Shown one piece after another: positions 1 through 8,017 of a stretch of 64,000 bases of DNA. Location of the stretch: contig JAJPHR010000022.1 of the NCBI GenBank assembly GCA_021325145.1, positions 40,522 to 104,521 on the forward strand. Direction: 5' to 3'. Under the pieces are notes generated by a model. That model searched no databases. It saw nothing but the letters and a program-made list of their open reading frames with translations, and was not told where the DNA came from. The DNA is from Verrucomicrobiota bacterium. GTDB lineage: Bacteria; Verrucomicrobiota; Verrucomicrobiia; Limisphaerales; Pedosphaeraceae. How positions within the stretch are numbered: the first letter of the stretch is position 1; each line of letters starts with the position of its first letter. The translations under genes and the position numbers were made by a program.

Positions 1-251
1 CCCTGACGCCTGCCTCCATAGATAACATCGCCGTTTTTCACAACAACAAGGGGTCGCTCAGCTTTGCGGACGGTCACGCCGAAGGACACAAGTGGCTGGA
101 TGGAAACACCATCAAGTACGGCAACATGTCCGCCGCCGGGCTGACTGGAGTTCCCACGGGATCCGCTCTCCTCATACAAGGAGTGGACGCGTACTATATG
201 GGCGCAGGCTACGCCTTCAAGGACTGGCCGGCGTCGTGGGATCACGAATGA
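1..251 (+). CDS. Prepilin-like DUF1559 / H-X9-DG protein, C-terminal end only
   Basis: The reading frame is open from position 3 to the TGA at 249-251, so the gene starts to the left of the window and about 82 codons are visible. The tail contains His, nine residues, then Asp-Gly (HNNKGSLSFADGH), the hallmark of the prepilin-type processing-associated H-X9-DG domain found at the C-terminus of DUF1559 proteins. These proteins are abundant in Planctomycetes and Verrucomicrobia and carry an N-terminal type IV pilin-like methylation helix, which cannot be checked here. The role is probably a secreted or surface pseudopilin. No partner gene follows within 800 bp. The family call is confident; its function is poorly known. 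Confidence 0.85.
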   Translation, partial: LTPASIDNIAVFHNNKGSLSFADGHAEGHKWLDGNTIKYGNMSAAGLTGVPTGSALLIQGVDAYYMGAGYAFKDWPASWDHE

Positions 252-1046
252 CCTTGCCCGTTTGCTGATTCGCGGAACGTACTCATCTCGTGCCAGCCTT
301 TTGCCCAGGCAGCTTCTGTCCCGCTGGAAATTCTGAAATTCGTATCCTGGCCTGCTCAGCGGCATTTCAATCACCGACAGCCTTGGCTTGGTTTATATTA
401 CCTCTTCCACCCGTCCCAACGTCCCAAGCCCGTCATTATTGGCGATTTTGATTTTTTTACCCCTGGCCGACTTCTTCGAACGGTGCCTTACCCGTTCCGC
501 CGGGCAGGTTGGCCAGCGGGACAGGCGGGGTCGCCTGTGCTTTCCATGAACTGTTTTGTAGCTCATTGAACATCAACCATACCTATTCGGAACGCCCTAA
601 ATCGTTTCGGGGGACGGCGTGCACAGGACTGCCCGCCCTACCACCGTGTGCGCCGCCGCGGGCCCCAGGCGCATTCATTAATGACGCGTGTATAATCGAA
701 CCGTTCAGGGTCCGTGAGCAGGTCCAACCGAACAGGGAACCACCCAAGCCTGATTTTCCGACCCGCTGGATTAATTTCTCCACCCTTGTCTCATCCACTT
801 TTAAGCACACCCGGGTGCTCAAGTAGTATACTTTGGGGCTTGACGCTGATGTAAGAGATTGGGCAGCATCGATTTCCCGTGAGTGGTTTTTAACGAAGCT
901 AATGTCCATGGCTGTTGACGTGCCTGAACCCAACTTCGCCCAGAGCGCCCTCGAGATGCTCGTGCGAAAGAAATCTCCCGGCGACGCTGCCTTCGCGCTG
1001 GAACACCGCTGCCAGCTTTCGTAGCCTGGCCCAGCCGCCGAAAAGG
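252..1046. other. Gene-poor spacer of about 800 bp
   Basis: No frame here reads like protein. The open frames present are rich in Cys, Pro and Arg, overlap each other on both strands, and have no recognisable domain. The stretch contains a reverse-strand partial copy of dispersed repeat family A (611-644). Runs such as TTTTTTT at 453 follow no clear hairpin. It may be a decayed region, but no ancestral gene is recognised. Confidence 0.5.
611..644 (-). repeat. Dispersed repeat family A, partial copy (A3)
   Basis: Read on the minus strand this contains GGTAGGGCGGGCAGTCC, followed about 10 bases on by GCCGTC. It matches the left half of the copy at 49273-49350 almost base for base, apart from a few changes in the middle. 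The right half of the element is not recognisable here, so this is a truncated copy in a gene-poor spacer. Confidence 0.6.
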
Positions 1047-1259
1047 ATGAAGTCGCGCATTTGCATTTGTTGTGGTGAACGAATGGTTCGCGGCGCAAAA
1101 GTTTCGCCGGTTAATCCGCACGTTTGCGGTGCTTGTTTCGTCGTTGTGCTGGGACATGAGGTGGTGAAATCCCCCGCCAAACGCGCCACCCCCGCGTCAA
1201 AATCCAAGATTGTCCCGCCGACCTCACCCGCGCCGCCGCCAATCTTTTGGACTTCGTAA
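1047..1259 (+). CDS. Small zinc-ribbon-like hypothetical protein
   Basis: The 70-residue frame starts at ATG 1047 and ends at TAA 1257-1259. The first 30 residues hold a Cys-rich pattern (CICCGE, then HVCGAC about 20 residues later) that could bind one zinc ion as a short ribbon. The tail is low-complexity and rich in Lys, Pro and Ala. The frame is open further upstream, but ATG 1047 gives the Cys motif at the N-terminus, as in other small Verrucomicrobia zinc-ribbon proteins. No good ribosome binding site is seen, and a chance ORF cannot be excluded. Confidence 0.38.
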   Translation: MKSRICICCGERMVRGAKVSPVNPHVCGACFVVVLGHEVVKSPAKRATPASKSKIVPPTSPAPPPIFWTS

Positions 1260-1363
1260 GCGGCTTTGAATGACAATACTGTCACGCACCGTTAAGAGGA
1301 CTTTAATGTGTGGGTGTTAAGCAAGGGTATCAAATTCGATACTCAATAAAACGAACCAAAAGC

Positions 1364-1732
1364 ATGAAATACAAAACGTTAGTCTCTTCGTTACTCTGCG
1401 CGGGTTTGCTCGCGGGCGGTCTGATTGGCTGCGCCACGGAAAAGGAAAGCGAAGCCAAGTTGGCGGCCGAAGCGAAGGTGAGCCGCGCTGACGCCGAGAA
1501 AACAGCCCTCTCGAAAGTGCCCAACGGCACGATCAAGGAAGGCGAACTGGAAAAGGAAAAGGGGAAATTGATCTGGTCATTTGACATCGCCATCCCGGAT
1601 TCGAAGGACATCAAGGAAGTGGCCGTGGATGCCGTGACGGGAGAGGTCGTAGCCGTGGAAACAGAAACTCCCCAGCAACAGGCTAAAGAAGCAGCCGAAG
1701 ACGCCAAGAAGGAGAAGAAGGAAAAGGAATAA
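1364..1732 (+). CDS. PepSY-domain lipoprotein
   Basis: A 122-residue protein. The chosen ATG at 1364 gives a classic lipoprotein signal: Lys near the start, a hydrophobic Leu/Ala/Gly stretch, then the lipobox LIGC with the acylated Cys near residue 23. An upstream in-frame start at 1310 would bury this signal. Residues about 40-100 resemble a PepSY domain: an Ala-rich helix followed by WSFDIAI, a conserved Asp, and VDAVTGEVV. PepSY domains often act as inhibitory or binding modules outside the cytoplasmic membrane. The C-terminus is a highly charged Glu/Lys helix. A GC-rich hairpin follows the stop, suggesting a monocistronic unit. Confidence 0.8.
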   Translation: MKYKTLVSSLLCAGLLAGGLIGCATEKESEAKLAAEAKVSRADAEKTALSKVPNGTIKEGELEKEKGKLIWSFDIAIPDSKDIKEVAVDAVTGEVVAVETETPQQQAKEAAEDAKKEKKEKE

Positions 1733-1768
1733 ATCCGAAGGACGCTTCCCGTTGTCAACGGAGCGCCA

Positions 1769-1796
1769 GCCGCCGCCGGCATCGATCGGCGGCGGC
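1769..1796 (+). terminator. Hairpin terminator after the PepSY gene
   Basis: A perfect 10-bp inverted repeat (GCCGCCGCCG / CGGCGGCGGC) with an 8-base loop lies 37 bases after the PepSY stop. The following bases (ATTGATTTTCGG) are only weakly T-rich, so efficiency as an intrinsic terminator is uncertain. Confidence 0.55.
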
Positions 1797-1875
1797 ATTG
1801 ATTTTCGGCTTTCCCAAGGGTGCTTGACAAGCGAGCTTTCCCGGAACACAACTCTCTAAAATCGTTGCTAACAAT

Positions 1876-2937
1876 ATGAAATCAATATCTCGACCACTAA
1901 CCGCCGCCCTGACCATCTGGAGTTTCGCGGGCCTGGCCGGCTTCACCACCAGCACCACCAGCGCCGCCTCAATGACCGATTACCACTTGCGAAAGGAAAT
2001 TCCCATCGGCGGCCAGGCCGGTTGGGATTACCTTTCCGTGGACCCGGGAAGCCGCCAGCTTTTTGTCAGCCACGGTACTTCCGTGGCAGTGGTGGACATC
2101 GACAAGGAAACCGTCGTGGGAGAAATCGAAGACACGCCCGGCGTTCACGGCATCGCCATTGCGCCCGAGCTGAGCCGCTGTTTCGTCAGCAATGGCCGCG
2201 AGAACAAGGCGAGCATTGTCGATCTCAAGACTTTGAAAACGCTTTCGAAAGTCGAGACCGGAGAAAACCCGGACGCGATTCTGTATGAGCCGGTTCAACA
2301 AGAGGTCTATACCTTCAACGGGGGGCGCTCAAAATCAGCGACGGTGTTTGAGGCAAAAACCGGCAAGGTCGTGACGACCATCAAGCTGTCCGGCAAGCCG
2401 GAGTTCGCGCAGACCGACGGAAAGGCCGGGCTGATTTTTTGCAACATCGAAGACAAGAGCGAGGTGGCCGTGATCGACATCAAGAAGCATGAGGTGGTCA
2501 ATTCCTGGCCAATCAAGCCGGGCGAGTCCGCCTCGGGCCTGGCGATTGATGTGCCGCATCACCGATTGTTCGCGGGCTGCGACAACAAATTGATGGTGAT
2601 GATGGACAACACCACCGGGAAAGTTGTTGGCAGCGTGCCCATTGATGAAGGAGTCGATGCTTGCGCGTTTGATCCGGACCTCCAATTGGCGTTCAGTTCC
2701 TGCGGCGGCGGCAACGGCAGCATCATCATCGCGCATGAAGATGGGCCGGACAAGCTCACCGTGGTGCAGACGTTGAAAACCGAGCCGCGCGCCCGGACGA
2801 TGACCATCGACCCGAAGACGCACAATCTTTATACCGCCACCGCCAAGTTTGAACCAGCAACCGGCGGCGGTCGTCCCAAGGCAATTGCGGGCACGTTCAA
2901 GGTGCTGGTTTACGGAATCGGCGGAGTCGGCAATTAG
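1876..2937 (+). CDS. Secreted YVTN/YncE-family beta-propeller protein
   Basis: A 353-residue protein with an N-terminal signal peptide (basic start, hydrophobic AALTIWSFAGLAGF, then small residues before ASM). The rest consists of repeating blades with patterns such as VAVVDIDKETVVGEI, ASIVDLKTLKTL and VAVIDIKKHEVV, typical of the YncE/YVTN seven-bladed propeller (lactonase-like fold). Such proteins act in the periplasm or at the surface, and most have unknown ligands. The hydrophobic signal and the short distance from ATG 1876 support the start. The gene is convergent with the sugar kinase, whose stop lies 16 bases beyond its own. No catalytic residues can be named. Confidence 0.82.
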   Translation: MKSISRPLTAALTIWSFAGLAGFTTSTTSAASMTDYHLRKEIPIGGQAGWDYLSVDPGSRQLFVSHGTSVAVVDIDKETVVGEIEDTPGVHGIAIAPELSRCFVSNGRENKASIVDLKTLKTLSKVETGENPDAILYEPVQQEVYTFNGGRSKSATVFEAKTGKVVTTIKLSGKPEFAQTDGKAGLIFCNIEDKSEVAVIDIKKHEVVNSWPIKPGESASGLAIDVPHHRLFAGCDNKLMVMMDNTTGKVVGSVPIDEGVDACAFDPDLQLAFSSCGGGNGSIIIAHEDGPDKLTVVQTLKTEPRARTMTIDPKTHNLYTATAKFEPATGGGRPKAIAGTFKVLVYGIGGVGN

Positions 2938-2953
2938 ATTCCTTGTTCACGCT

Positions 2954-3985
2954 TCAGGCCGGGCGCGACGGGAACAAAAGCTGTTGCAATTGCCCGAGGG
3001 AAGCGCTGCCGGTGGTGCCCAGTTGACGGATCACGATGGCGGCCGCTGCTTCCGCCAGCACCAGCGCCTCGCGCAGATCTGCGCCCGCGGCCAGCGCGGC
3101 GGCGAGGTTGGCCGTCACGGCATCACCGGCGCCCACAATGTCAATTTCCCCGCTCACCGGGCGCGCGGGCACATGCTCGGTTTGCCCATCGGGACCGGCC
3201 CCCACAATGCCCCGCTCGGCCAGCGTCACAAAAACCGGCCGGCCGTTGCGACCGGCCAGCTTTTTGGTTGTCTGGATAATCTCGCGCAGCTCCGAGCGCT
3301 CGCTCATGCCGGTCAACACCGCAAGCTCCGCAGTATTCATTTTAAAGAACACGGGCGGGAATTCACGCAAGCCGCGCCGGCTATCGGCCAGAATGACCAG
3401 CTTCGGCCTGGCTGCAGCCACCTGCCAAACCGTCTCCAGCACCGCCGACGTGAGCACGCCGGTTTCCGGTTCATCCACCTGGCTCAGCAGAACGAGCGCG
3501 TCCACCTCGTCCACCAACGAAGTCAGCGCGGCGCTGAGTCGCCGGCTCAAGGCGGCGGGAGTGGGTGTCCAGTTCTTCTGGTCAAAGCGGTTCAACTCGC
3601 GCGGGTTCCTGCCTGACTCAAGGATCAGGGGTTTGCAGTAGGTAAAAGTGCGCCGCTCGTTGGTCTGGATAAAATGCCCGGGGCGCACGCCCGGTGTGCC
3701 CGCCAAAGCCCGGCCCAATTCATAACCCTCGCCGTCCTCACCCGCAAAACCCAGTGGCCAAATCGTGCCGAGCCCGAGCGCGGCCAGGTTGTTGACGATC
3801 GTGCCTGCCCCGCCGGGTTGGGAGCGGACGTTGATCACGTTGTGCACGGGCAGGCCGGTTTCGATTGAAGTCTCGCGTTTGGCGGGATCGATTTCCAGGT
3901 ATCGATCCAGACAGAAATCGCCCAGCACCGCCAGCCGCAGTGCGCGATATTTTTCGGTGATGGCTTGGAAGCGTTCAAAAATCAT
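2954..3985 (-). CDS. PfkB-family carbohydrate kinase, RfaE/HldE-like
   Basis: A 343-residue ribokinase-fold protein. The N-terminal strand VLGDFCLDRY and the later PGGAGTIVNNLAALG are typical of the sugar-binding part of PfkB kinases. Near residue 290 is DIVGAGDAV, the DxxGAGD signature that binds phosphate and supplies the catalytic Asp. The overall pattern is closest to the kinase half of the heptose-7-phosphate kinase HldE/RfaE, with no nucleotidyltransferase half. A HAD phosphatase gene ends 15 bases before its start on the same strand, so the two probably form a sugar-phosphate kinase/phosphatase pair, perhaps for surface polysaccharide precursors. The substrate is not certain. Confidence 0.85.
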   Translation of the reverse strand: MIFERFQAITEKYRALRLAVLGDFCLDRYLEIDPAKRETSIETGLPVHNVINVRSQPGGAGTIVNNLAALGLGTIWPLGFAGEDGEGYELGRALAGTPGVRPGHFIQTNERRTFTYCKPLILESGRNPRELNRFDQKNWTPTPAALSRRLSAALTSLVDEVDALVLLSQVDEPETGVLTSAVLETVWQVAAARPKLVILADSRRGLREFPPVFFKMNTAELAVLTGMSERSELREIIQTTKKLAGRNGRPVFVTLAERGIVGAGPDGQTEHVPARPVSGEIDIVGAGDAVTANLAAALAAGADLREALVLAEAAAAIVIRQLGTTGSASLGQLQQLLFPSRPA

Positions 3986-4000
3986 GGACGTGCCTTGTCC

Positions 4001-4837
4001 TCACGCGTTGAACAGACATTCCAGCAGCGCGGGCGCGTCCCGGTAGTCCGGAATCACGATATCCGCCCCCACGCCCAGCAGGCGCTGCCGTTTCCATTCG
4101 TCGAAATGTCCGGACCCGTTCCGGGCTTCGTCGCTGGCCACCGCTACTGCCAATCCCCCCACTGCCTTGGTATCCTGAATTTCCACATAGCCGTCCCCAA
4201 ACGAAAGCAGTTGCTCCCCGGGAATTCGGTTCTCGCGCAAAATGCGTTCAATCACCGCCTTTTTGGAAAACTTTTCATAGTCCTCCTGCGCGCCGTAAAT
4301 ATGCCGGCCAAAGTACCGCGTCAGGTCCAGCAACTCCGCTTCGGCTTTGACGAAGTTCTCGTCCGTGCCGCTGGCCAGATACAAGGGCAGGCCGCGCTGG
4401 CGCAGTCCCTCCAGCAGCTCCCGCGCGTTATACACCAGAAAATCATCGGCTGGCCGCTGTTTCCGTCGGATGCTTTCCAGGCGCGTGTGGATCCGCTCAT
4501 CCAGCCGGCGCAGGTATTCTTGTTTATACCAGAGCGGTTCGCAGGGAGCGCCTCCGCGCTCCCGGATGCGCTCGACCAGTTGAATCATCTGGTAGATTGT
4601 CTGCTTGCCGTTCAGGCGCATGATGTCGTCGTGGCACAATTGCCGGCGCGCTTCGGTCGATTCGCCAGGAAGCACCGGCAACATTTCCACGAACATCGGC
4701 GTCATTACGCCCGGCCAGCCCTCGCGGATAAGCGAAAGCGTGCCATCAAAATCAAACAGGACATGGCTCAGGCGGCGGGGCGCATTGAAACCAGGCGCGA
4801 ATTGGACCAAGCCGCGAAAGGAGGAGGACGAACGCAT
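4001..4837 (-). CDS. HAD-superfamily phosphatase
   Basis: A 278-residue protein with all HAD motifs: FDFDGTL near residue 28 (nucleophile and acid Asp), YLASGTD around residue 155 (motif II), the Lys in KKAVIERIL (motif III), and FGDGYVEIQDT near residue 220 (motif IV acidic residues). A helical cap lies between motifs I and II, as in phosphoglycolate-phosphatase-like members. An AGGAGG-like sequence is visible just inside the 5' end (GGAGGAGG on the opposite strand). It sits 15 bases upstream of the PfkB kinase, so a shared sugar-phosphate pathway is likely. The substrate cannot be assigned. Confidence 0.85.
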   Translation of the reverse strand: MRSSSSFRGLVQFAPGFNAPRRLSHVLFDFDGTLSLIREGWPGVMTPMFVEMLPVLPGESTEARRQLCHDDIMRLNGKQTIYQMIQLVERIRERGGAPCEPLWYKQEYLRRLDERIHTRLESIRRKQRPADDFLVYNARELLEGLRQRGLPLYLASGTDENFVKAEAELLDLTRYFGRHIYGAQEDYEKFSKKAVIERILRENRIPGEQLLSFGDGYVEIQDTKAVGGLAVAVASDEARNGSGHFDEWKRQRLLGVGADIVIPDYRDAPALLECLFNA

Positions 4838-4934
4838 TCACCGGTGAACGTAGAAAGCCCGGGCCGCGGAAGTCAACCTTGCAAATGAGCTGAATGGATG
4901 CAATCCACATTATGGCCGGCTCGGAAGCTTAAGA

Positions 4935-5010
4935 ACCTGTCCTGGCAGGGCGGCAGTCCTCCGCCCGCCGTCGGCGCGCCCGGAGTGACGCCCCCTGCCG
5001 GGATGGGCTC
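4935..5010 (+). repeat. Dispersed repeat family A, complete copy (A1)
   Basis: About 76 bases between the HAD gene and alanine dehydrogenase that align along their whole length with 49273-49350. Shared blocks include GGCAGTCC, CCGCCGTCGGCGCGC and CGGAGT. The ends are inverted repeats of one another (CCTGGCAGGG / CCCTGCCGGG), so the single strand can fold into a long hairpin. No ORF is present. Confidence 0.75.
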
Positions 5011-5041
5011 CAACCAGTTCAGATGCCGGTTTCGCGCTCCG

Positions 5042-6145
5042 CTATTTCAACGGCGGCTGAGACCAGGGGATTCCGTGCGCCTCAGCCACGGCCTTGTGCG
5101 TGACCTTGCCGTCCATGACATTGAGACCGCCGATGAGCGCCGGTTGTTTCTGGCAGGCCTCCGTTAACCCGAGGTCGGCGAGCAGTTCGATGTAGCGGTA
5201 AGTTACATTTGTAAGCGCCTGCGTTGCCGTGCGGGCATAAGCGCCGGGCATGTTCGCCACGCAATAGTGTGTCACGCCTTCCTCAACATACACCGGGTTT
5301 TGATGCGTGGTGGCGCGCGACGTTTCCGCGCAACCACCCTGGTCGATGGCAATGTCCACCAGCACGCTGCCGGGGCGCATCCGGCGCAACATCTCGCGGT
5401 TGATCAATTTGGGCGCCTTGGCCCCGGGCACCAGCACCGCGCCAATCAGCAAATCAACCGTCGGCAAAAGGTCGATCAAGTGCGCTTCGCTTGAGTAGAG
5501 CGTGTGCGCCGTGTGCAGCGTGATGTCCAGGAAACGCATGCGTTCCAGGTCCACTTCCAAAATCGTCACGTCCGCACCCAAACCGGTGGCCATCCTGGCC
5601 GCGTTAATGCCCGAAGCGCCGCCACCCAACACGACCACACGCCCGGGCAGGACTCCGGGAACGCCGCCCAGCAACACGCCGCTGCCGCCGTGATGTTTCG
5701 CCAAAAAATAACCGCCCACCAACACCGACATGCGGCCCGCAATCTCGCTCATCGGCTCCAGCAGCGGCAAACGGCGATTCACCTCGATCGTTTCGTACGC
5801 CAGCCCGGTCACGCCTGATTTCAGCAACGCTTCGGTCAACCCGCGGCTCGCGGCCAGATGCAGGTACGTGAACAAAATCTGGCCCGGTCGCAGCAACGGA
5901 TACTCAGGCGGCAGCGGTTCCTTGACCTTCACGATCAAGCCGGCTTTTTCGAAGATGGCCCGATGATCCGCCACCAGGGTCGCGCCAGCCTGTTCGTAGT
6001 CCGAGTCCGGATAGCCCGCGCCGGTGCCGGCATTGCGCTCAACCATGACTTGATGGCCGCGCTTGATCAATTGGTAGGCAGCCGAGGGCAGCAACGCCAC
6101 CCGGTATTCGTGATCTTTAATTTCTTTGGGAACGCCAATAATCAT
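5042..6145 (-). CDS. ald: Alanine dehydrogenase
   Basis: A 367-residue protein, full length for the family. It catalyses NAD-dependent oxidative deamination of L-alanine to pyruvate and ammonia in the cytoplasm. The start MIIGVPKEIKDHEYRVAL is the canonical N-terminus with the substrate-binding Arg, KVKEPLP holds the Lys of the active site, LHLAAS follows with the catalytic His, and VVLGGGASGINAARMA is the Rossmann NAD-binding loop followed by an acidic strand end (LEVD). The start is fixed by this motif. The upstream BrkB-like gene ends 13 bases before it on the same strand, so they may be co-transcribed, although no functional link is obvious. Confidence 0.95.
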   Translation of the reverse strand: MIIGVPKEIKDHEYRVALLPSAAYQLIKRGHQVMVERNAGTGAGYPDSDYEQAGATLVADHRAIFEKAGLIVKVKEPLPPEYPLLRPGQILFTYLHLAASRGLTEALLKSGVTGLAYETIEVNRRLPLLEPMSEIAGRMSVLVGGYFLAKHHGGSGVLLGGVPGVLPGRVVVLGGGASGINAARMATGLGADVTILEVDLERMRFLDITLHTAHTLYSSEAHLIDLLPTVDLLIGAVLVPGAKAPKLINREMLRRMRPGSVLVDIAIDQGGCAETSRATTHQNPVYVEEGVTHYCVANMPGAYARTATQALTNVTYRYIELLADLGLTEACQKQPALIGGLNVMDGKVTHKAVAEAHGIPWSQPPLK

Positions 6146-6158
6146 AATTGCAATTGTA

Positions 6159-7832
6159 TCAGGTTTGTCCGGGCGGTGAGTCCGTCACGGATTTCACCCC
6201 GCCGCCCACGGCGGCCAGGGTTTCCGCGCGATTGACCATCATCAACACGGTGACTGCTGAAGCAGCTTTCCGTTCGGCTTCGAGAATTTGTTTGAATTCC
6301 CCGTAAACCTCGGTTCGCTCCGGTTCGTCATTCGTCGCCAATTCTTGACCCTGACCGGCGCGCAATGCCAGCAGAATGTCATGGCAGGTGATGCTTTCAA
6401 TGGGCCGCGCCGGCGCGTAGGCGATCTCCCTGCCCGTCACCTCAATCACCAACTGGGCGGCCAGGAGGACTTGCAGGAGTTGCTGGGCCAGCCGGCTGGG
6501 CACGCCGAGTTGCTCGGCCATTTCAATAACGGTGACCGGCGACTCGCCGCGCTGGAAACGCCTCCCCAGGCACGCCATGAGCCTTAACGCAATGAACTCG
6601 CGGCCCCGTTGGTTAATATTCTCAATTTGCTTCTCTTGTAAATACGCGGCGCGGTTTTGATACGCATAAGCGACCTGTGCTCCAAAGAGCAGGATCAGCC
6701 AGCCAAAATACATGCCCAACATGGCGACCGGGATAACCGCCAGGCTCCCGTAAATCCGGCTGTTGCTCACCCAGCGTGACACATAGAAAACACTGAACGC
6801 GTTGTTCAGGTGCCAGAGCACACCGCCCACCAGCCCACCGATCATCGCCGCGCGCCATTGGACTTTCGTATTTGGCATGAACAGGTAAAGCAGCGCGAAC
6901 GCCAGGCATAAAACCACCACCGACAGTCCTCCGAATATCAAGTTGCCCAGGTAAGGCATCGAATGGATGAACCTTTTGGTCGCATCCAGATGCGGTCCGC
7001 CGGCCAGCCCGAGCGCGAACACCAACAGCACCGGACCCCACAACAAAAGCGCCGAGTACAGCACAAAGCGCGCGCCCCAACTCCTTCCGCGTTCGAGGCC
7101 CCAGATGTCATTGAACGTCTCCTCAACCCTTCCAAGCATGTTGATTGCCACGAAGACCAGCAATATTGTCCCGGTGACTCCAAGCGTGCTGCTGTTCGTA
7201 TTATGTATGAATCGATTGATGACGCGGGCGGCCTGCCGGCGTGCGTCTCCTTCCTGTTCCCGTGCGGGCGCTTGAGCATTGGTGTTGCCTCCGGGGTTTG
7301 GAGTCCCGCCTTCAGACGGCAACGGTGCCGCACCCGAGGTTGGCACGGCATTGGTGCGCCCAGCCTCCGTCTGCAACCGATTGGTCAGTTCCGTTCCCGT
7401 CGCGGGAGTTGGCACAGTCGCGTCGGCTGGATCAGTTATGCCATTCGTTGCCTGCGCATCCCGAGCCCGGTGATGCTCCGCGACAAACTCTGACAAACCG
7501 TTCTTCGTGCCTGGCGGCGGCGGAGTGAAGCTCGTAACGAACTTATCAATCAAGTGGAGGATCTGGTCTTCCCCCTCTTTTTTGAGCAGGCTGGTCGAGA
7601 TGCTCAAAGCGACCGCCAGCACCGGAATCAGCGCGAGCAGCGTCGTGTAAGCGAGGGCCGCCGCGCGCACCGGGCAGCGATTGCGCGAATAACTTTTGCC
7701 CACCATCAGCCAGAAGTGCGCGAAACGGTAGGTCCGCGACCGTTCCCAACGGTCTCCGCCCACACCCTTCTCCCCCAGGAATTCCCTGGATTCCTGGATC
7801 ACCGTCCGGACTTTGGAGCGCAGTTTGCTCAC
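6159..7832 (-). CDS. YihY/BrkB-family inner membrane protein with extra loop and C-terminal helical domain
   Basis: 557 residues against roughly 300-400 for most family members. The first membrane segment (AAALAYTTLLALIPVLAVAL) is the typical BrkB start. The family motifs NDIWGLERGRSW and the following four or five hydrophobic segments (about residues 215-385) are present, including WHLNNAFSVFYVSRWVSNSRIYGSLAVIPV, given here in spaced parts only for identification. Two oddities: a Pro/Thr/Gly/Asn-rich hydrophilic insert of about 90 residues (roughly 105-195) between the first and second membrane segments, and a soluble C-terminal region that looks like a winged helix (VIEMAEQLGVPSRLAQQLLQ). 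The start codon is GTG. Function is unknown for the family; older names as ribonuclease BN were mistaken. Confidence 0.85.
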   Translation of the reverse strand: MSKLRSKVRTVIQESREFLGEKGVGGDRWERSRTYRFAHFWLMVGKSYSRNRCPVRAAALAYTTLLALIPVLAVALSISTSLLKKEGEDQILHLIDKFVTSFTPPPPGTKNGLSEFVAEHHRARDAQATNGITDPADATVPTPATGTELTNRLQTEAGRTNAVPTSGAAPLPSEGGTPNPGGNTNAQAPAREQEGDARRQAARVINRFIHNTNSSTLGVTGTILLVFVAINMLGRVEETFNDIWGLERGRSWGARFVLYSALLLWGPVLLVFALGLAGGPHLDATKRFIHSMPYLGNLIFGGLSVVVLCLAFALLYLFMPNTKVQWRAAMIGGLVGGVLWHLNNAFSVFYVSRWVSNSRIYGSLAVIPVAMLGMYFGWLILLFGAQVAYAYQNRAAYLQEKQIENINQRGREFIALRLMACLGRRFQRGESPVTVIEMAEQLGVPSRLAQQLLQVLLAAQLVIEVTGREIAYAPARPIESITCHDILLALRAGQGQELATNDEPERTEVYGEFKQILEAERKAASAVTVLMMVNRAETLAAVGGGVKSVTDSPPGQT

Positions 7833-8017
7833 TTGACACCAAAACGCTAACAGAGCAGTTCCTCAAGTCAACGGCGCTCCCTGGACTTGGAATCGTCCTC
7901 CTCGTCGAGACATTTTCGATGGGAGAAAGGCCGGGGACGAAGCAGCACGTGACTCCGTGAATAACTCGAACTGACTTGAGCTTGCGTGCGACTCCTTGCG
8001 CATTCTAAAATGGACGC

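Noticed and set aside
583..1098. A 171-codon minus-strand frame in the left spacer
   Set aside because: It includes a repeat family A copy, overlaps frames in other phases, and shows no domain or start signal.
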